From the NCBI GenBank assembly GCA_907165275.2, contig OU015650.1:3812001-3876000 (forward strand): DNA of 64,000 bases, given 5' to 3'. A model generated the notes under the pieces. That model was not told the origin of the DNA, ran no database searches, and saw only the letters and a program-made list of their open reading frames with translations. Positions 12,001 through 23,026 of this stretch are shown one piece after another. Source of the stretch: Zygaena filipendulae (lineage: Eukaryota > Arthropoda > Insecta > Lepidoptera > Zygaenidae). Each line of letters starts with the position of its first letter. Within the stretch, counting starts at the first letter, position 1. The position numbers and the translations under genes were made by a program.

Positions 12001-13440
12001 TTTTCAAACCACGCAAAAATGTAACTAACGTAAAAAAAATAATAAACAATGTGAATGCGACACAAACCCTAGTGTCCCTGCTAAGGATTAGTAAATTATA
12101 ACTCGTGAATTATTGTGATATTTTAAACATCTATTTCGAATGATTCAAAACAGACTCAGTACGGCACATCTCTACAATAAAAAAAAACTTAAAGCTCATA
12201 ATATACAAATATAGGATTACTATCAAGTACATAAACTATAGGTAAATAAATTATAAATAAAATAATTTGTATCGTATCAAATGTGCGAATAATTGAAGAT
12301 GAATGTTATAATTATTATCAAAGATATTATGTGGATGGCGCATTTTGATGTCAGTTTTGTTATAAGAAAAAAAATGTGTTGTATAATGTATTTTGTTCTT
12401 GATTAGATATTTTAATGACAAACTTCAACCATCGCTAAATGCGCCATAATTACGAGAAAATAGTAAATATCATGAGTTGGAATTGTACAATGGATCTGAA
12501 ATTATTTGTGTGAAATTTAGACGCGCCTCTAATTATTTTTTACCACCAACAATTCTACATAAAAAAAGATATTTCATAGTCCATCCACATACTATAAAGG
12601 CACTGCTTTATAAAACAAAGTCTTACTATTTACCTAACGGCGTATTCACATTAAGCTCACTATGCCTTCGATATGCAATGAGCCATCCATTCCGAATACT
12701 AATCACGGAGTCTCGGACAGACAGATAGACAGACAAGGTTGAAAAATTAACAAAACCTATCATTTAAATATTATTAATATTTCTACGATTCGTTTTAAGT
12801 AAAGATATGGTTTAGATTTCGTAAATTCAAGCTATTGTTATGGTCGGTTTTGTTGGAATCGTTTTGGGACAAGATTTAGGAATTATTGTTATGCAACTCT
12901 GAATCCGTTAGTTTACTGAATAAACTAAGACAAAAAATACAATAGTAAATAGATCGTACCCTTAAGACTGTACTTAGTATTGTGTTGTTGAGACTAGTAA
13001 AGATATATTATTATTTTTTCGCTGATATACGACTCGTGCGCCGCTCTATGTGAGCCTAGTGTGAACACACCGTGACTATTGCGACATTTAAAAAAAAAAA
13101 TTAAGACACGGAACACAAGTTTCAGATAAATAACTCCACTGGCAGCAAAAACGTTTTCCGAACTAGAGACATACACGTCTATAAAATATTGATTCAGTTA
13201 TTCTATTCATATCAATATCAAAACCACAAACGATAAAACTACTACAGCCTAGTAATTAATTGGTGTAAATAAGATTAACTTCACGTACACTTAAATAATA
13301 GTTATACAATATTATAGTTTCTCAGCCAATACTGTTGGGTGTAACCTAACTATCATCGCTTACTTATTGCCAAAATTTAACTTGCGGCTCTTACATGTAC
13401 ACTAAGAGTCAGCGCAGATCAGGCGAAAAACTGCTGGAGC
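9070..13440. other. Gene-poor stretch before the polyQ gene
   Basis: No convincing exon found. Short frames at 10703-10888, 11032-11232 and 12477-12728 are AT-rich and match no family I know. A minus-strand ATTAAA around 13457-13462 could be the poly(A) signal of the neighbouring polyQ gene. Confidence 0.4.
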
Positions 13441-13759
13441 ACTTTTTAGGTATTGCTTTTAATAAAGAACCGTATTGACATTATTTTTAATAACAAAATT
13501 CGACGGGTGTCAAAGTACGAGGAGCCGTTTGATGTTTGCGCTTGATTTTGTGGTAAAAATAATTCAATGACATTCAAAGAGTGCTCGGGCAGTTTTTCCT
13601 CTTATCAGCGCCGACTCTAATCGAGAGGAACCATCGAGCGATTACAGCATGGTCCATCCGTTCGGTGGAGATTGTGGGCTACGTAAACATATTCTCGTGG
13701 GTTATGTTCGATTTCTCCCTGTCCGTGGGTATTTCCACAAAGATTGCTTTACTCTGTTG

Positions 13760-15019
13760 TCAATGTCTGTACCAGGCGCCTTGGACGCGCGTTTGGAAGT
13801 GCGACACCGGTGTGACGATGTAAGCTTGCTGCGGTTGTTGCACCACCGCCAAAGGTATAACTTGCTGAGCCATCTCGACTTGCTGGCCACCCTCCTCGGA
13901 GACGCCCAGCGGCTGCACGCAGTGCTGCTGGGCGACCTGCTGGACCCCGCCTACTTGCTGCGTGAGCACCTGTTGGTGCTGGCTCACTTGCGGCACCAGC
14001 ATCTGTTGCTGCATCGCCTGCTGCTGCTGCGGTTGCTGCTGGTGTATCACAACGTGCGGCCCCTGGTTTTGCATTTGCTGGTGTTGTTGCACCTGCACCT
14101 GTTGTACTTGCTGTTGTTGTTGCTGTTGTTGCTGCTGCTGTTGTTGTTGTTGTTGTTGCTGCTGCTGCTGTTGTTGTTGTTGTTGTTGTTGCTGTTGCAC
14201 TTGCTGTTGTTGTTGCTGTTGTTGCGCCTGTTCCCTCTCTTGCTCCTCTTTCTTCTTAGCCTCCATAGCTGCCTTCTTCGCTTCAGCCTTCTCTTTTTCC
14301 TGTTGTATTCTAATGGGATCTTTGTTCTTATCATAACTCATGCATTTACCACTGCGGAATGGTGTCATATCTTTTTGTAAGTCTTGCTTCTTTGTTGCAA
14401 ATTTGACGTGAGCAAATTGATCTTTCATGAAAGCACGGAAAGTGGAGTAGCCCATTAGTTTTACACCCGGCTCAAGAATCTCCCCATACTCTTTGTAAGC
14501 CTCGAACAAGTGCTTCCGTGAATCGCCCTGAATGATGATTGTTTTGCCAGGTTTTTTGCCCCCTTCACCGGAAGGCTGTACGTCTTTAGGCGAACTTGCG
14601 TGTTGTTTCAAATACTCTTTCAAAAAATTTGTTGCATGTTTGTATATATCTAAATTGAACGTGTTGTATGGCTTCTTGCCCACGTTGCCGTGTATCCGCG
14701 GCGCGACCCCGTGCGTCATCACGTGCTGCCTGATGCGCTTCAGTTGATAATGGGTGACATTCTCTAAATATAAAAATGCTTCTAGGCAAACCTTTCTGCC
14801 TTGGTAGACGTAGCATGCTCGAAGTCTCCTCCTGACTTTGTGACGCGACGTCTCGGCCGGGTTCGCTAAGCTGGCCATTGTGATGCCCATCAAGTACATA
14901 TCATGTTCACTCTTGGACAGTTCGCCAATGTTCAGCCGGTGACGGTGAACAGCCTCGGGGTTCAAACCGCGATAGCAGTTATCTTTGCAATCGCAGCCCC
15001 TTTTTAGTCTTTCTTTGAC
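13760..15019 (-). CDS. polyQ gene, coding exon 3 (Cys/basic module, polyQ, stop)
   Basis: 419 codons plus stop after acceptor TTTTCAG, opening VKERLKRGCDC. Holds the conserved module, the charged helix and the polyglutamine run. Open frames on the opposite strand (poly-Leu and poly-Cys) are shadows of the CAG/CAA tract. Confidence 0.85.
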   Translation of the reverse strand, partial: VKERLKRGCDCKDNCYRGLNPEAVHRHRLNIGELSKSEHDMYLMGITMASLANPAETSRHKVRRRLRACYVYQGRKVCLEAFLYLENVTHYQLKRIRQHVMTHGVAPRIHGNVGKKPYNTFNLDIYKHATNFLKEYLKQHASSPKDVQPSGEGGKKPGKTIIIQGDSRKHLFEAYKEYGEILEPGVKLMGYSTFRAFMKDQFAHVKFATKKQDLQKDMTPFRSGKCMSYDKNKDPIRIQQEKEKAEAKKAAMEAKKKEEQEREQAQQQQQQQQVQQQQQQQQQQQQQQQQQQQQQQQQQQQQQQVQQVQVQQHQQMQNQGPHVVIHQQQPQQQQAMQQQMLVPQVSQHQQVLTQQVGGVQQVAQQHCVQPLGVSEEGGQQVEMAQQVIPLAVVQQPQQAYIVTPVSHFQTRVQGAWYRH

Positions 15020-16980
15020 CTGAAAACAACAAAGTTTAATTATACAGGGGGGTAACTTTAAACATGAGACATATTCAAGTCCTCGACAATTTATGCTCAC
15101 ATGTAAATAATAAAATCACTGATAAACCACAAATCACAGAAGTGAACTTGGTGAATCTCTAAATTTGCTTGTTGGCGCTTCAGAAGCAATATATAAGAAA
15201 GCACTTAAGGTATAATCCGTCAGTGGCGTTGGCAACATGCGCCGTTGTTGCAACATTGTTTGACCTTAAAGTCTGTATAATTTTGGTTTTTCAGGAATAG
15301 TGATAGTTTTGACAATAACTATGGATAGATAGATAACTCTTTATTGTACACCAAACTAAAAAGAAAGTATATATTTTTGAATTGTGTTGAGTTGTTTTCT
15401 ATCTAGTGCTACTAGCTGTTCCTCACAGTTTCACCCGCAGAAATTATGGGAAAAAATACCCTATGTCCTTCTCTGTACCCCTGACAAAGTGTATGCAAAA
15501 TTTCATGATGATCCATTGAGGTGTGAAAGCGTAAAAAACAAACAAACTCACTTTCGCATTTATAATATTAGTTATGTGTATTTTGGGTAAAAAACCAGTT
15601 ATTAGTTTTGTACAGACATACACACAAAGTTGTATTTTTGTTTCAGAAACCTGTAAAGTCCTTATGTAATAAAATTAAAGCAAAAATACATTAAGTAAAG
15701 GTTTTAGTAGATCTTATGCCATGTTAAAATTCATAATGTTTTTTATTGATATAAATTATTTTGTTTCAAGCAGAATACAACAAAAAATTACCTGGTTAGG
15801 ATTGTCTTCTAATTTGTTATCAAAAACTTCTTCATCATCGCTATCTGATTCTTCTATCTTTTTCTTCCGTTTAGTTCCAGCTTTCTTTTCCATTTTAGGT
15901 TTGGTTTCCACTTCCAGATCTGCAGTTTCACCCTCAACATTGGGCTCAAACTCTATGCTGTATGTGCCTTGCATACTTTGTAAGTTGGCATCACCATTCT
16001 CTACTTGTATGGTGTGCCCTGTCCATAACACCTGAAGATTAATATGTCAAACAATGAAATTTTTACAAGCTAATAGTCTATTTTTTTATTTGTCTAATAT
16101 TGTGCCATGTACATCGTACAGTGGAATATTGTTGAATGAATAAATGAACTGTTTACATAATATGTATTTATCTAAAACAATTATAGAGTGAATTTAAACA
16201 ATAAAAATAAATGTGAAAATAATAATTGGGGAACCAAAATCAGTGTTAGATACAAGGAAATTTCATCGTGTTTAATGCAGCTGATACAATCTCCACAAAA
16301 ATGCTATTTATGCCTTGCATTACATGGATACAATGCTAGATATTTGCATTATGAAAATGTGTGGTGTGTGGTATTAAACTTATGTACTTAACTAAACTTT
16401 GTACGAGTTACCTAAACAGGCTCAATTAAAATTGAGCTCTAGGTCATTTTGGAAATATTGTATTGAAAAGTTGTCTTAAAAGCATAAAAATACTAATGAA
16501 TGAATAAGTTCCTCCGGTAAGAGGCACGCCAGAATATATGCACAAGTAGGGTACTGACTGTGGTTTATTTTATTGAATTGAAACTTTAACTAGTAAATTT
16601 TGTACTCTGACAGATTACCAGGCTGGCTTAATAAACATGATTTACATTTAAACATTATTGCTTTAAAGAGTACTATAACAAGAGTATTATAACAAGACAT
16701 TTAAAAAAACTGCACGAACTTGTTCCTGATGTCCATTGTAGTTATGTTGTTGCATATTTGGATTGGTGGTCATTTCAAATACGGAATGCTGTCCCATGAC
16801 TGGAGTGTGCCATTGGGCACCCTCCCCATACTCGCCGCCGCCGTTCTGGTCCTGCGGTATGGAGACAATAATAGCCTCCTTGCTGTCAACGCTCCTTCGT
16901 TCCACCGACAGTAACGAGTGGAGCACTTCACTAGCCTCCTTCTCAGCCGGATTTACAACCTCCATTTTCTCATACGACAT
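13760..16980 (-). CDS. Gln-rich nuclear-type protein with transposase-like Cys/basic module (3 coding exons)
   Basis: Coding exons run 16980-16720, 16031-15792 and 15019-13760, joined in phase 0 by GT-AG introns, giving 586 residues. Residues 1-87 are polar. Residues 88-167 hold a Lys-rich putative nuclear signal (TKRKKK) and an acidic run (ESDSDDEE). A compact module follows from about 168: GCDCKDNC (176-182), a basic stretch (HKVRRRLRACYVYQGRKVC), then THGVAPRIHGN, a YKEYGE helix and YSTFRAF. This order resembles the N-terminal DNA-binding part of DDE-transposase-like proteins I recall from cnidarians and molluscs, but no catalytic domain follows. Next come a charged Lys/Glu helix (about 408-432), a 40-residue polyglutamine tract (433-472) and a Gln/Val-rich tail. 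It is probably a nuclear DNA-binding or transcriptional protein; the specific function is unknown. The start is the first ATG of the open first exon. Confidence 0.75.
14105..14224 (-). repeat. CAG/CAA trinucleotide tract (polyglutamine)
   Basis: Forty consecutive Gln codons except for one Val (eight Gln, Val, then the rest), using mixed CAG and CAA. It lies in exon 3 of the polyQ gene. CAA interruptions usually slow repeat expansion, but the length is likely to vary between individuals. Confidence 0.9.
15405..15585 (+). repeat. Family A interspersed repeat in intron 2 of the polyQ gene
   Basis: A near-complete copy from 'actagctgttcctcacag' to 'ttcgcatttataatattag', with the internal 'accctatgtccttctctgt' and 'gacaaagtgtatgcaaaa'. 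Confidence 0.75.
15792..16031 (-). CDS. polyQ gene, coding exon 2
   Basis: 80 codons between acceptor CTTCAG and donor CAG|GTAATT, phase 0 at both ends. Encodes a Lys-rich/acidic linker with a likely nuclear localisation signal. Confidence 0.8.
16720..16980 (-). CDS. polyQ gene, coding exon 1
   Basis: 87 codons starting MSYEKMEVVNPAEKE. The donor is CAA|GTTCGT (weak but GT) and phase 0 joins it to exon 2 as HQEQ-VLWTGH. The upstream sequence is GC-rich 5' leader. Confidence 0.7.
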
Positions 16981-17560
16981 CCCGGTTCCCGGGTCCCGCT
17001 AAACGCTACAAACGATCGTTCACATTAATCACATGTACGTACCTGACTACATAACTACATTGCATACGTATAAAGATCGACGAACGACACCAGAAACCCG
17101 CCCCGAACGCTACAAAGTCACACAACCCCAATCCATTTGACAAGAAAACCGCGATAACTTTTCAAATTCATGTAAATAAACATAACAAAAAACGTGCAAT
17201 TATTAACCTTAATCGCGTTTTTTAAGTTTCATTATCGCATAGCGGATCGAACTCCCGTGGAATATTGGGCCATATAGTCATAGCAAAGGAAGAATGAAAC
17301 TTACCAATCCTCTTCGTTAACAAGGTTTGAGATGCATAAAAATGTATCTCCTTTATTGTTGATCTTCTGAGGTTAGTTATAGTTCACTTCATTTTGATAT
17401 TGCAGTCATAATTGGAGAGAAAACCACAAATATTTAACAGAATTCACGGAAGCAATATGGCGATACACTTTCTGTGAACAAAACCGGAGGACGCCGAAGA
17501 ACACGTAGTTAGTACAGTGCGCCACCACTAGGGGCGTTGGCGGCGGCGAATTTCCGTATC
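16981..17560 (-). promoter_or_regulatory. 5' flank/leader of the polyQ gene
   Basis: GC-richer than the surroundings and directly upstream of the polyQ start codon. It ends near a CpG-rich segment (17480-17560) holding 'gccaccactaggggcgttgg', which resembles the CTCF core. No TATA box is evident, so a TATA-less promoter is likely. The exact transcription start cannot be placed. Confidence 0.45.
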
Positions 17561-17949
17561 GACGTAATCTGCGTTCGCACTAACGCGCGAATTTTAAAAA
17601 TAAAAGCGACGAAAATTGCGAACTTTCGGGAAATTATTTATTTTATTTTTAATGAGAAAGTTTAATAAATAAACAAGTTTACGAATATATTTCCATGTTT
17701 GTTATTCAATCACACATTTATTACGTTAACGTTATTTATAATTTTATTGAATATAAATATAAAAATATAAATAAATGATATGCTGAATTGTTTCGCCCGC
17801 GAGTTTGCTAGCATGAAGCTCGGTACACCCGCGCGAATTCTGATATAAAAGTTTCCTATGACACTTATCACTAAAGTAAAAAATACAAATCGATAATAGG
17901 TTCAGTAGTTCCAGAAATATGTACTAAATACTTACATAAAATTATTACA

Positions 17950-18195
17950 TACCTAGTTGTTCCCCTCGCAGATTCACCATCTTGAATTGATACAGAAAAC
18001 GACATAGGGTACTTTTGTCCCAAAATTCCGGCATGAACTCCGAAATTACCGCGGGTGAAACTACATTAAATTTTGCACACGTTGTCAAGGGTAGGTACAG
18101 AAGAAAATATCGGGTAGTACTTTTATCTCGGAATATAAGCGCGGCGGGATCTCCGAAATCAACGCATGTGAAACCGCGGGCAAAAGCTAGTTATT
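17950..18195 (-). repeat. Family A interspersed repeat, reverse copy with internal duplication
   Basis: Two successive copies of the motif 'gtactttt(at/gt)cccgga...gaactccgaaat' lie about 90 bp apart and end at 'gtgaaaccgcgggcaaaagctag'. Confidence 0.65.
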
Positions 18196-18299
18196 AATAA
18201 ATCTGCCAATGACAATGTTTTCAATAATAAAAGTCACCTTTGTAGGTACAATTAAAAGTTAAATATTTATTCTGTTGTTGTTGTTATAGCAGCAACAGA

Positions 18300-18450
18300 A
18301 ATAAGTACATCATCTGTGAAAATTTCAACTGAATTTCAAATGAGATACAGCCTGGTGACAGACGTACAGATGGATGGACGGACGGGCAGCGAAGTCTTTA
18401 GTGTCCTGTTTTACCCTTTGGGCACGGAAGACGGAACCCTAAAAATACGC
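18300..18450 (-). repeat. Fragment with 'gacggaaccctaaaaa' end
   Basis: Contains 'atacagcctggtgacagac', a gatggacggacggg tract and 'ctttgggcacggaagacgg', a combination widespread in lepidopteran genomes and related in style to repeat D. The 66-codon frame here is repeat-derived. Confidence 0.5.
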
Positions 18451-19875
18451 TCGTTTCATGAATTGTTGACACTTGACTTGTACTTAAAATATTCCAAAAC
18501 CAACCCACCAAAGTGACGACTGGGACTCTTCTTTTTAGCAGATTTTTTGATTCAACGTCACCCTTACTTTATGAAAGTGTTTAAAACAAAGTTTTTTTTG
18601 CCGAACCCATAATATCCACTTAGTATACCTACCTACTTACCCACCCAGTTGACCCAAAGATCTGACATAATATCCAATTTAATCTTTAGTAAACCATGTG
18701 GTAAACCATACAAGTTTGAAGTTACGCACTTGCAGGATTTCTGACGTTATCTATATACCTACTAGTTTATGTTATTTTAAAATTAGAAGTGTGGCTATAG
18801 TTAAACTTTCACACTTATATCCTCACATAAATCAGAATAATACTTCTGTGTTACTCGTGTGTACAGTTATTCGTTTGTTGATGGCAAATAATAATAATTT
18901 GATGAAACAAATTAAGATACCCTGTAGATAAGTGTAAGCAAAGAGTGAGTGAAAGACTCCAACCAGTCTAACCAATGCAAAAGTAAAAAAAAGAAAGTAT
19001 AAAAAAATCGGTATGGCGGGAAAGAAGCTTTCGTCTCAACTTGCTTGACAATAAGTAACGTTTGAAATATATAAATATAAAACAAATATTTAACCATATT
19101 TGTTACTTGAAATCATAATAATATGACGAAACGACATTGCCGTGACTTCGCAGTGAGATTTTTTAAATGTATTAACTATTTAAACAAAATACATGTAATG
19201 TACCTATACAGGTAGGTAGGTGTGAGTAATAACAATATTTTCGAATTTGGATATTACGTTGGTTTGGTGGCACGTAGGGTGAGTATTCTGAGTAGGTACA
19301 GAATTAGGTAGGTACCTAAACATTTGGAAAATAACATTACTGTTCAACTAGCTGTTCCCTGGGGTTTCCTCGATCGTGTATGCCGAAATAACATAATCGG
19401 TATACGTGCAGGTTATCAATAATATTAGTTAGTCGTATTAGGTAAAAATGAGTTAATAAAATGGGTACAACAATAGAACCGTCCACGTCACGAGGGTCCG
19501 CACTGGAGTGGAACAAAAGGAAATGATGAACTGAGCACAGAATTTATCTGCTTATAAGTTCAGTAAATTAACAACTTATGTAACACCATAATATTTGGAT
19601 TTTATCTAAGGTCGTAATAACAATTGAAAGCCGCCAAAACTGGCCGTTTTAGCCGTAAAACCGTTTTTGATACCTACACTTGACCTACATAGGTAAGTTG
19701 GTAATGTAAGGTAAAGTTTAAATGCTGCAAAATTATCAATCTAGCAGCGGCAGCCTGTCCAGCCAAGTTCAAAGAAAAAGGAACTTTTTTGAAATCTTTA
19801 TTTAAAGAGCTTGGTCGCATCAGCGATTATGTCGATCTATACAGTTACAAATGATGTATAATTATATCTACTTAC
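18451..19875. other. No gene seen
   Basis: AT-rich spacer with TAGGTA-type words; no exon, RNA gene or complete element identified. Confidence 0.4.
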
Positions 19876-20097
19876 TTATCTTACCCTAAGTCCTAGCCTA
19901 ACCAGATAATAAAATGCTTTCGCCTCCTCACAAAGTGGGAAGGCCAAAGCACAGTTAAATCCTCTCAATTCCCCCAATGATGGGTATTCCATGAATAGTT
20001 GCCTTCTGTATGATTTTCGAACACATTCCATCACTTTATGAACAACATCCTCAATCTTTTCACACTCGTTAAAATAAGAAGAATCAGCTTTATTCAA
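19876..20097 (-). pseudogene. Fragment of a retrotransposon pol C-terminus
   Basis: A 73-codon frame starting at TTG, with the pattern C-x-K-I-x-D-V-V-H-K-V-M-E-C-V-R ... ALAFPLCEEAKAFYYLV. I associate the ECV...FPL.EEAK..Y pattern with the last residues of insect non-LTR retrotransposon polyproteins. No reverse transcriptase motif lies alongside, so this is a 5'-truncated relic. The exact clade is uncertain. Confidence 0.45.
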
Positions 20098-20689
20098 ACG
20101 CGAACTTATTTATTGGAACATGTCCGGATCTAAGTCTAAATGCTATAATAATGTTAGGCCTATTTAAACAGTTGTCGAACAAGGGTATGTACCCGTAGAG
20201 GATTTGATGGAATGGTTTTATACCATAATATACCAATTTCTCTTGCTCACTGACGACGCAGCAGCCGTGTGTATTATTACACGAACCACTTCGAGCTACT
20301 TTTGATCTTATTTAACCTACACCCATAAAATTTGGCACATTTATTGAAGCCCCTCAACTTGTATAGAATCCAAAATTAAATGTAGCTCATACATTGATAA
20401 ATTAACCATTTAAAAATCGGCATTTTTGTGACTTAAACCTAACCTACTTTTAGATGACCTAGAAACTTGATATTTGGCAATAAGGTAGACTCGTTAGGCG
20501 TATACAAAGGAAAAAATCAGAAAACTGAAAATTATTGATAATAATAATTAGTATTAACAAAGAAAAAAACTCAACCGTCTACGTACAATCAACAAATGGA
20601 CGTTACTGTTGACTAGTTCAATTCGTAGACGGCTACGGGGACATTCACGTCGACGATTGATGCCTAGGTAGGTACTTTTAAATCATAGT

Positions 20690-20960
20690 TGTGCCCGCGG
20701 TTTCATCCTCGTGAGTTTCGGAACTCCCGCAGGAACTACCAAGTAGCAAAGTAGCTAAATAAAAATTAGCTAATAAGCAATGAAAGTACTGTCAAAATTG
20801 GTCCAACCATTTCGGAGGTTCACCCGCGTGAGTTTCGATACACCCGCCGCGTGAACTCAAAACTTATTTTATCCTTCTTCTCCTTACAATAACAACACAA
20901 CAAAAAAAATTGGTTCAGCCATTCACGCGTGATGCTGAGGGAAATAGGGATTCATTTTTA
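20690..20960 (+). repeat. Family A-related repeat, two decayed forward copies
   Basis: Contains 'gcccgcggtttcatcctcg', 'gtgagtttcgga', 'actcccgcaggaac' and then a second 'cacccgcgtgagtttcg...' with 'ttggttcagccattcacg'. Confidence 0.6.
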
Positions 20961-21072
20961 TAATATACATATTGAAGATAGATATCGTTGATCCAAGAAA
21001 AATGCACTCTAAATCAACCAATATTACTAAACAGTTGTATTTGAGTTATTTTACTTAGTTATTTACTTTTTG

Positions 21073-21537
21073 TTTTCGTGATATCTATCTGATCACGTGT
21101 TCAAATATTCGAAAGCTTATACCTCGGAAACTACGCGACGCAGAAACATTATATAGGCATTCAAACTTCTTGCTTTCGTGATGTTTATGTGATCACGTGG
21201 TCAAATTTTCGAGAGCTTATACTTCAGAAACTACGCGACGCAGACCTATCATTTTGGTACTCAAACTTGTGGTTTTTCATGATGTCTATGTGATCACGTG
21301 GTTAAATATTCCAAAATAGCTAAACTTATATCCTCGGAAAATATGAGGCGTAGACTCATCATTTTGGTACTCAAACTTCTTGTTTTCGTGATGTCTATGT
21401 GATCATGGGATCAAGTTTTCGAAAGCTTATATCTCAGAAACTATGAGACGCAGACCCATCATGTTGGTACTCAAACTTCTTCTTTTCGTGTTGTCTATGT
21501 GATCACGTGGTCAAATTTTTGACAGCTTATATTTCGT
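21073..21537 (+). repeat. Minisatellite: ~100-bp unit, about 4.6 copies
   Basis: Units begin near 21073, 21175, 21275, 21384 and 21483, each with 'ttcgtgatgtctatgtgatc', 'acgtggtcaaattttcga', 'agcttatatctcagaaacta', 'gacgcagacc' and 'ttggtactcaaacttctt'. The last unit is truncated. Most units contain GATCACGTGG, holding the palindromic E-box CACGTG. No coding frame runs through it. Confidence 0.85.
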
Positions 21538-21884
21538 CTGTACAAAATATTTACAAAAAGTAATAATAGCCCATTAAACACATTAATTTTAAAGTGAAAG
21601 CCAAGTTCAGTATTATATATGCTTGGTTGTCGACTTCACCGACAAAGGAATTGAGATCTAGATAGGTGCCAAGTTCTTTTGATAATCCTAAAATTGATTT
21701 AAAGGAGTATACAATGGCTAGTTTTCACATTTGGCTTAACGATCATTCATGAAATTTTCCATAACCAAAGAATTTAACTTTTAGCTTCCCTAGGTGCACT
21801 GTCTTTATCACTTATTTCTGTTATAAACTGAGTTTTAAGGTTATAAAGAAAATGTGCGTTTTTTTAATTGATTTATATTTTACT

Positions 21885-22070
21885 AGCTGTCCCCCGTGGC
21901 TTTACTCGCGGTAATTTTGGAGATCCCGCGTGCATATCAGGGTAAACTATGAGATTAACCTTCCTCATGAATCACTCATCCATTGGTGAAAACTACATAA
22001 AAATCCGTTCAGTAGTTTTTGAGTTTATCGCGAACAGACAGCGGAAGTGACTTCATTTTTTTAAAGTTAC
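21885..22070 (+). repeat. Family A-related interspersed repeat
   Basis: Head 'actagctgtcccccgtggctttactcgcgg', followed by 'cattggtgaaaac' and 'aaaatccgttcagtagtttttg'. The middle matches the copy at 37750-38050. Confidence 0.65.
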
Positions 22071-22328
22071 TATCTAGTTAGGTACCTACTAGGTATGTAA
22101 AGAAGATAATAATAACTATTCGTTTTTTTTAAAGTTCGATGAAACACTACAAAATAGAAATTACGATTTATGAATCCTATAGTACCTACCTAACTACCTA
22201 CTTTAGCGAGAAAGGTGAGAATATTATGTCTGAAGATATTAAAGACAATAATTATTTTGTCTGATCGCTAAATGAAAGCTATATTTAATAGTTTTAACTA
22301 AAGGTTTTAAAGTAAGGAATTGACTTAC

Positions 22329-22497
22329 CAGACGCGGAGTCAAGGGTGAAGCAGCTGCTGCGAGATCTAACTACAGCACCAGGCATGGGACCCTCGGGCC
22401 ACTCGATTCTCTCCTCCATAGCTTTCGAGGCACTCCTCTTGAACTGCTCCAAGAAACTGTCTATTTGTGTCTCTATACTCGTCGGAGAGGTGGCCAT
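22329..22497 (-). CDS. First coding exon of an unrecognised gene
   Basis: From ATG at 22497 the exon encodes 56 residues (MATSPTSIETQIDSFLEQFK...) plus one base, and ends at a consensus donor TCTG|GTAAGT. Codon use and base composition are richer in GC than the flanks. The peptide starts with a soluble helical segment (IDSFLEQFKRSASKAMEERI) and shows no signal peptide. An upstream in-frame ATG at 22530 would add 11 residues. Downstream exons must lie below 22329 on the minus strand, but I could not identify any; the polyQ gene's first exon cannot be one because its upstream sequence does not keep the frame. I do not recognise the family. It lies head-to-head with glycogenin, ~1.8 kb away. Confidence 0.55.
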
Positions 22498-23026
22498 CGT
22501 ATCCAACGAAACATCAAAAACAAACAACACACTTCCGATGTCTAAGGTATTTTACGCATCGCAACGTGAAACATTTTCTTTTCGTCGTCAAGTTTAACGC
22601 TAAGAAACCACAGAATTGTAACACATTGCATAATTGACCGTCAATTTTATGCCGAATTCGTTCATCGACCCGAGATCACGTACCATAATATCAAAGATTA
22701 CCGCGGACTGCCGCGGACCATGAAAGAAACTAACGCATTGGATACATAACGAAGCGGTATTACTACGGATACCGTTATTAGAGACATCGAAAATAAAGCG
22801 ACACCCACCGACATCTATCGATCGTCACGAACAGCTGTCGGTGGTGCCGGTGCTGCCAGTTGTTACCGTTTTTTGTCGTTGCCATGATAAAAAGACGTTA
22901 TATAAAGAATTTTATTTATTAATTAATTATATTTAAACGCCTTATCAATGCTTATCATTGTTTTTTTACGCATTTAATGTTTTCGCTTAACTTGGCTGCA
23001 TGCAGGCTATAAGAAACAAATTCTTA

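Noticed and set aside
14047..14334. Asn/Ser-rich frame inside the polyQ exon
   Set aside because: It is the +1 reading of CAG/CAA (AGC/AAC), a frame shadow with no independent evidence.
13649..14380. Long open frames on the plus strand: 243 codons Leu-rich and 124 codons Cys-rich
   Set aside because: They are read-throughs of the CTG/TTG complement of the polyQ tract and its neighbours. The minus frame has conserved domain content, splice sites and a plausible start.
21073..21537. CRISPR-like array
   Set aside because: The ~100-bp units are repeated along their whole length with no unique spacers, and the host is an insect. It is a minisatellite.
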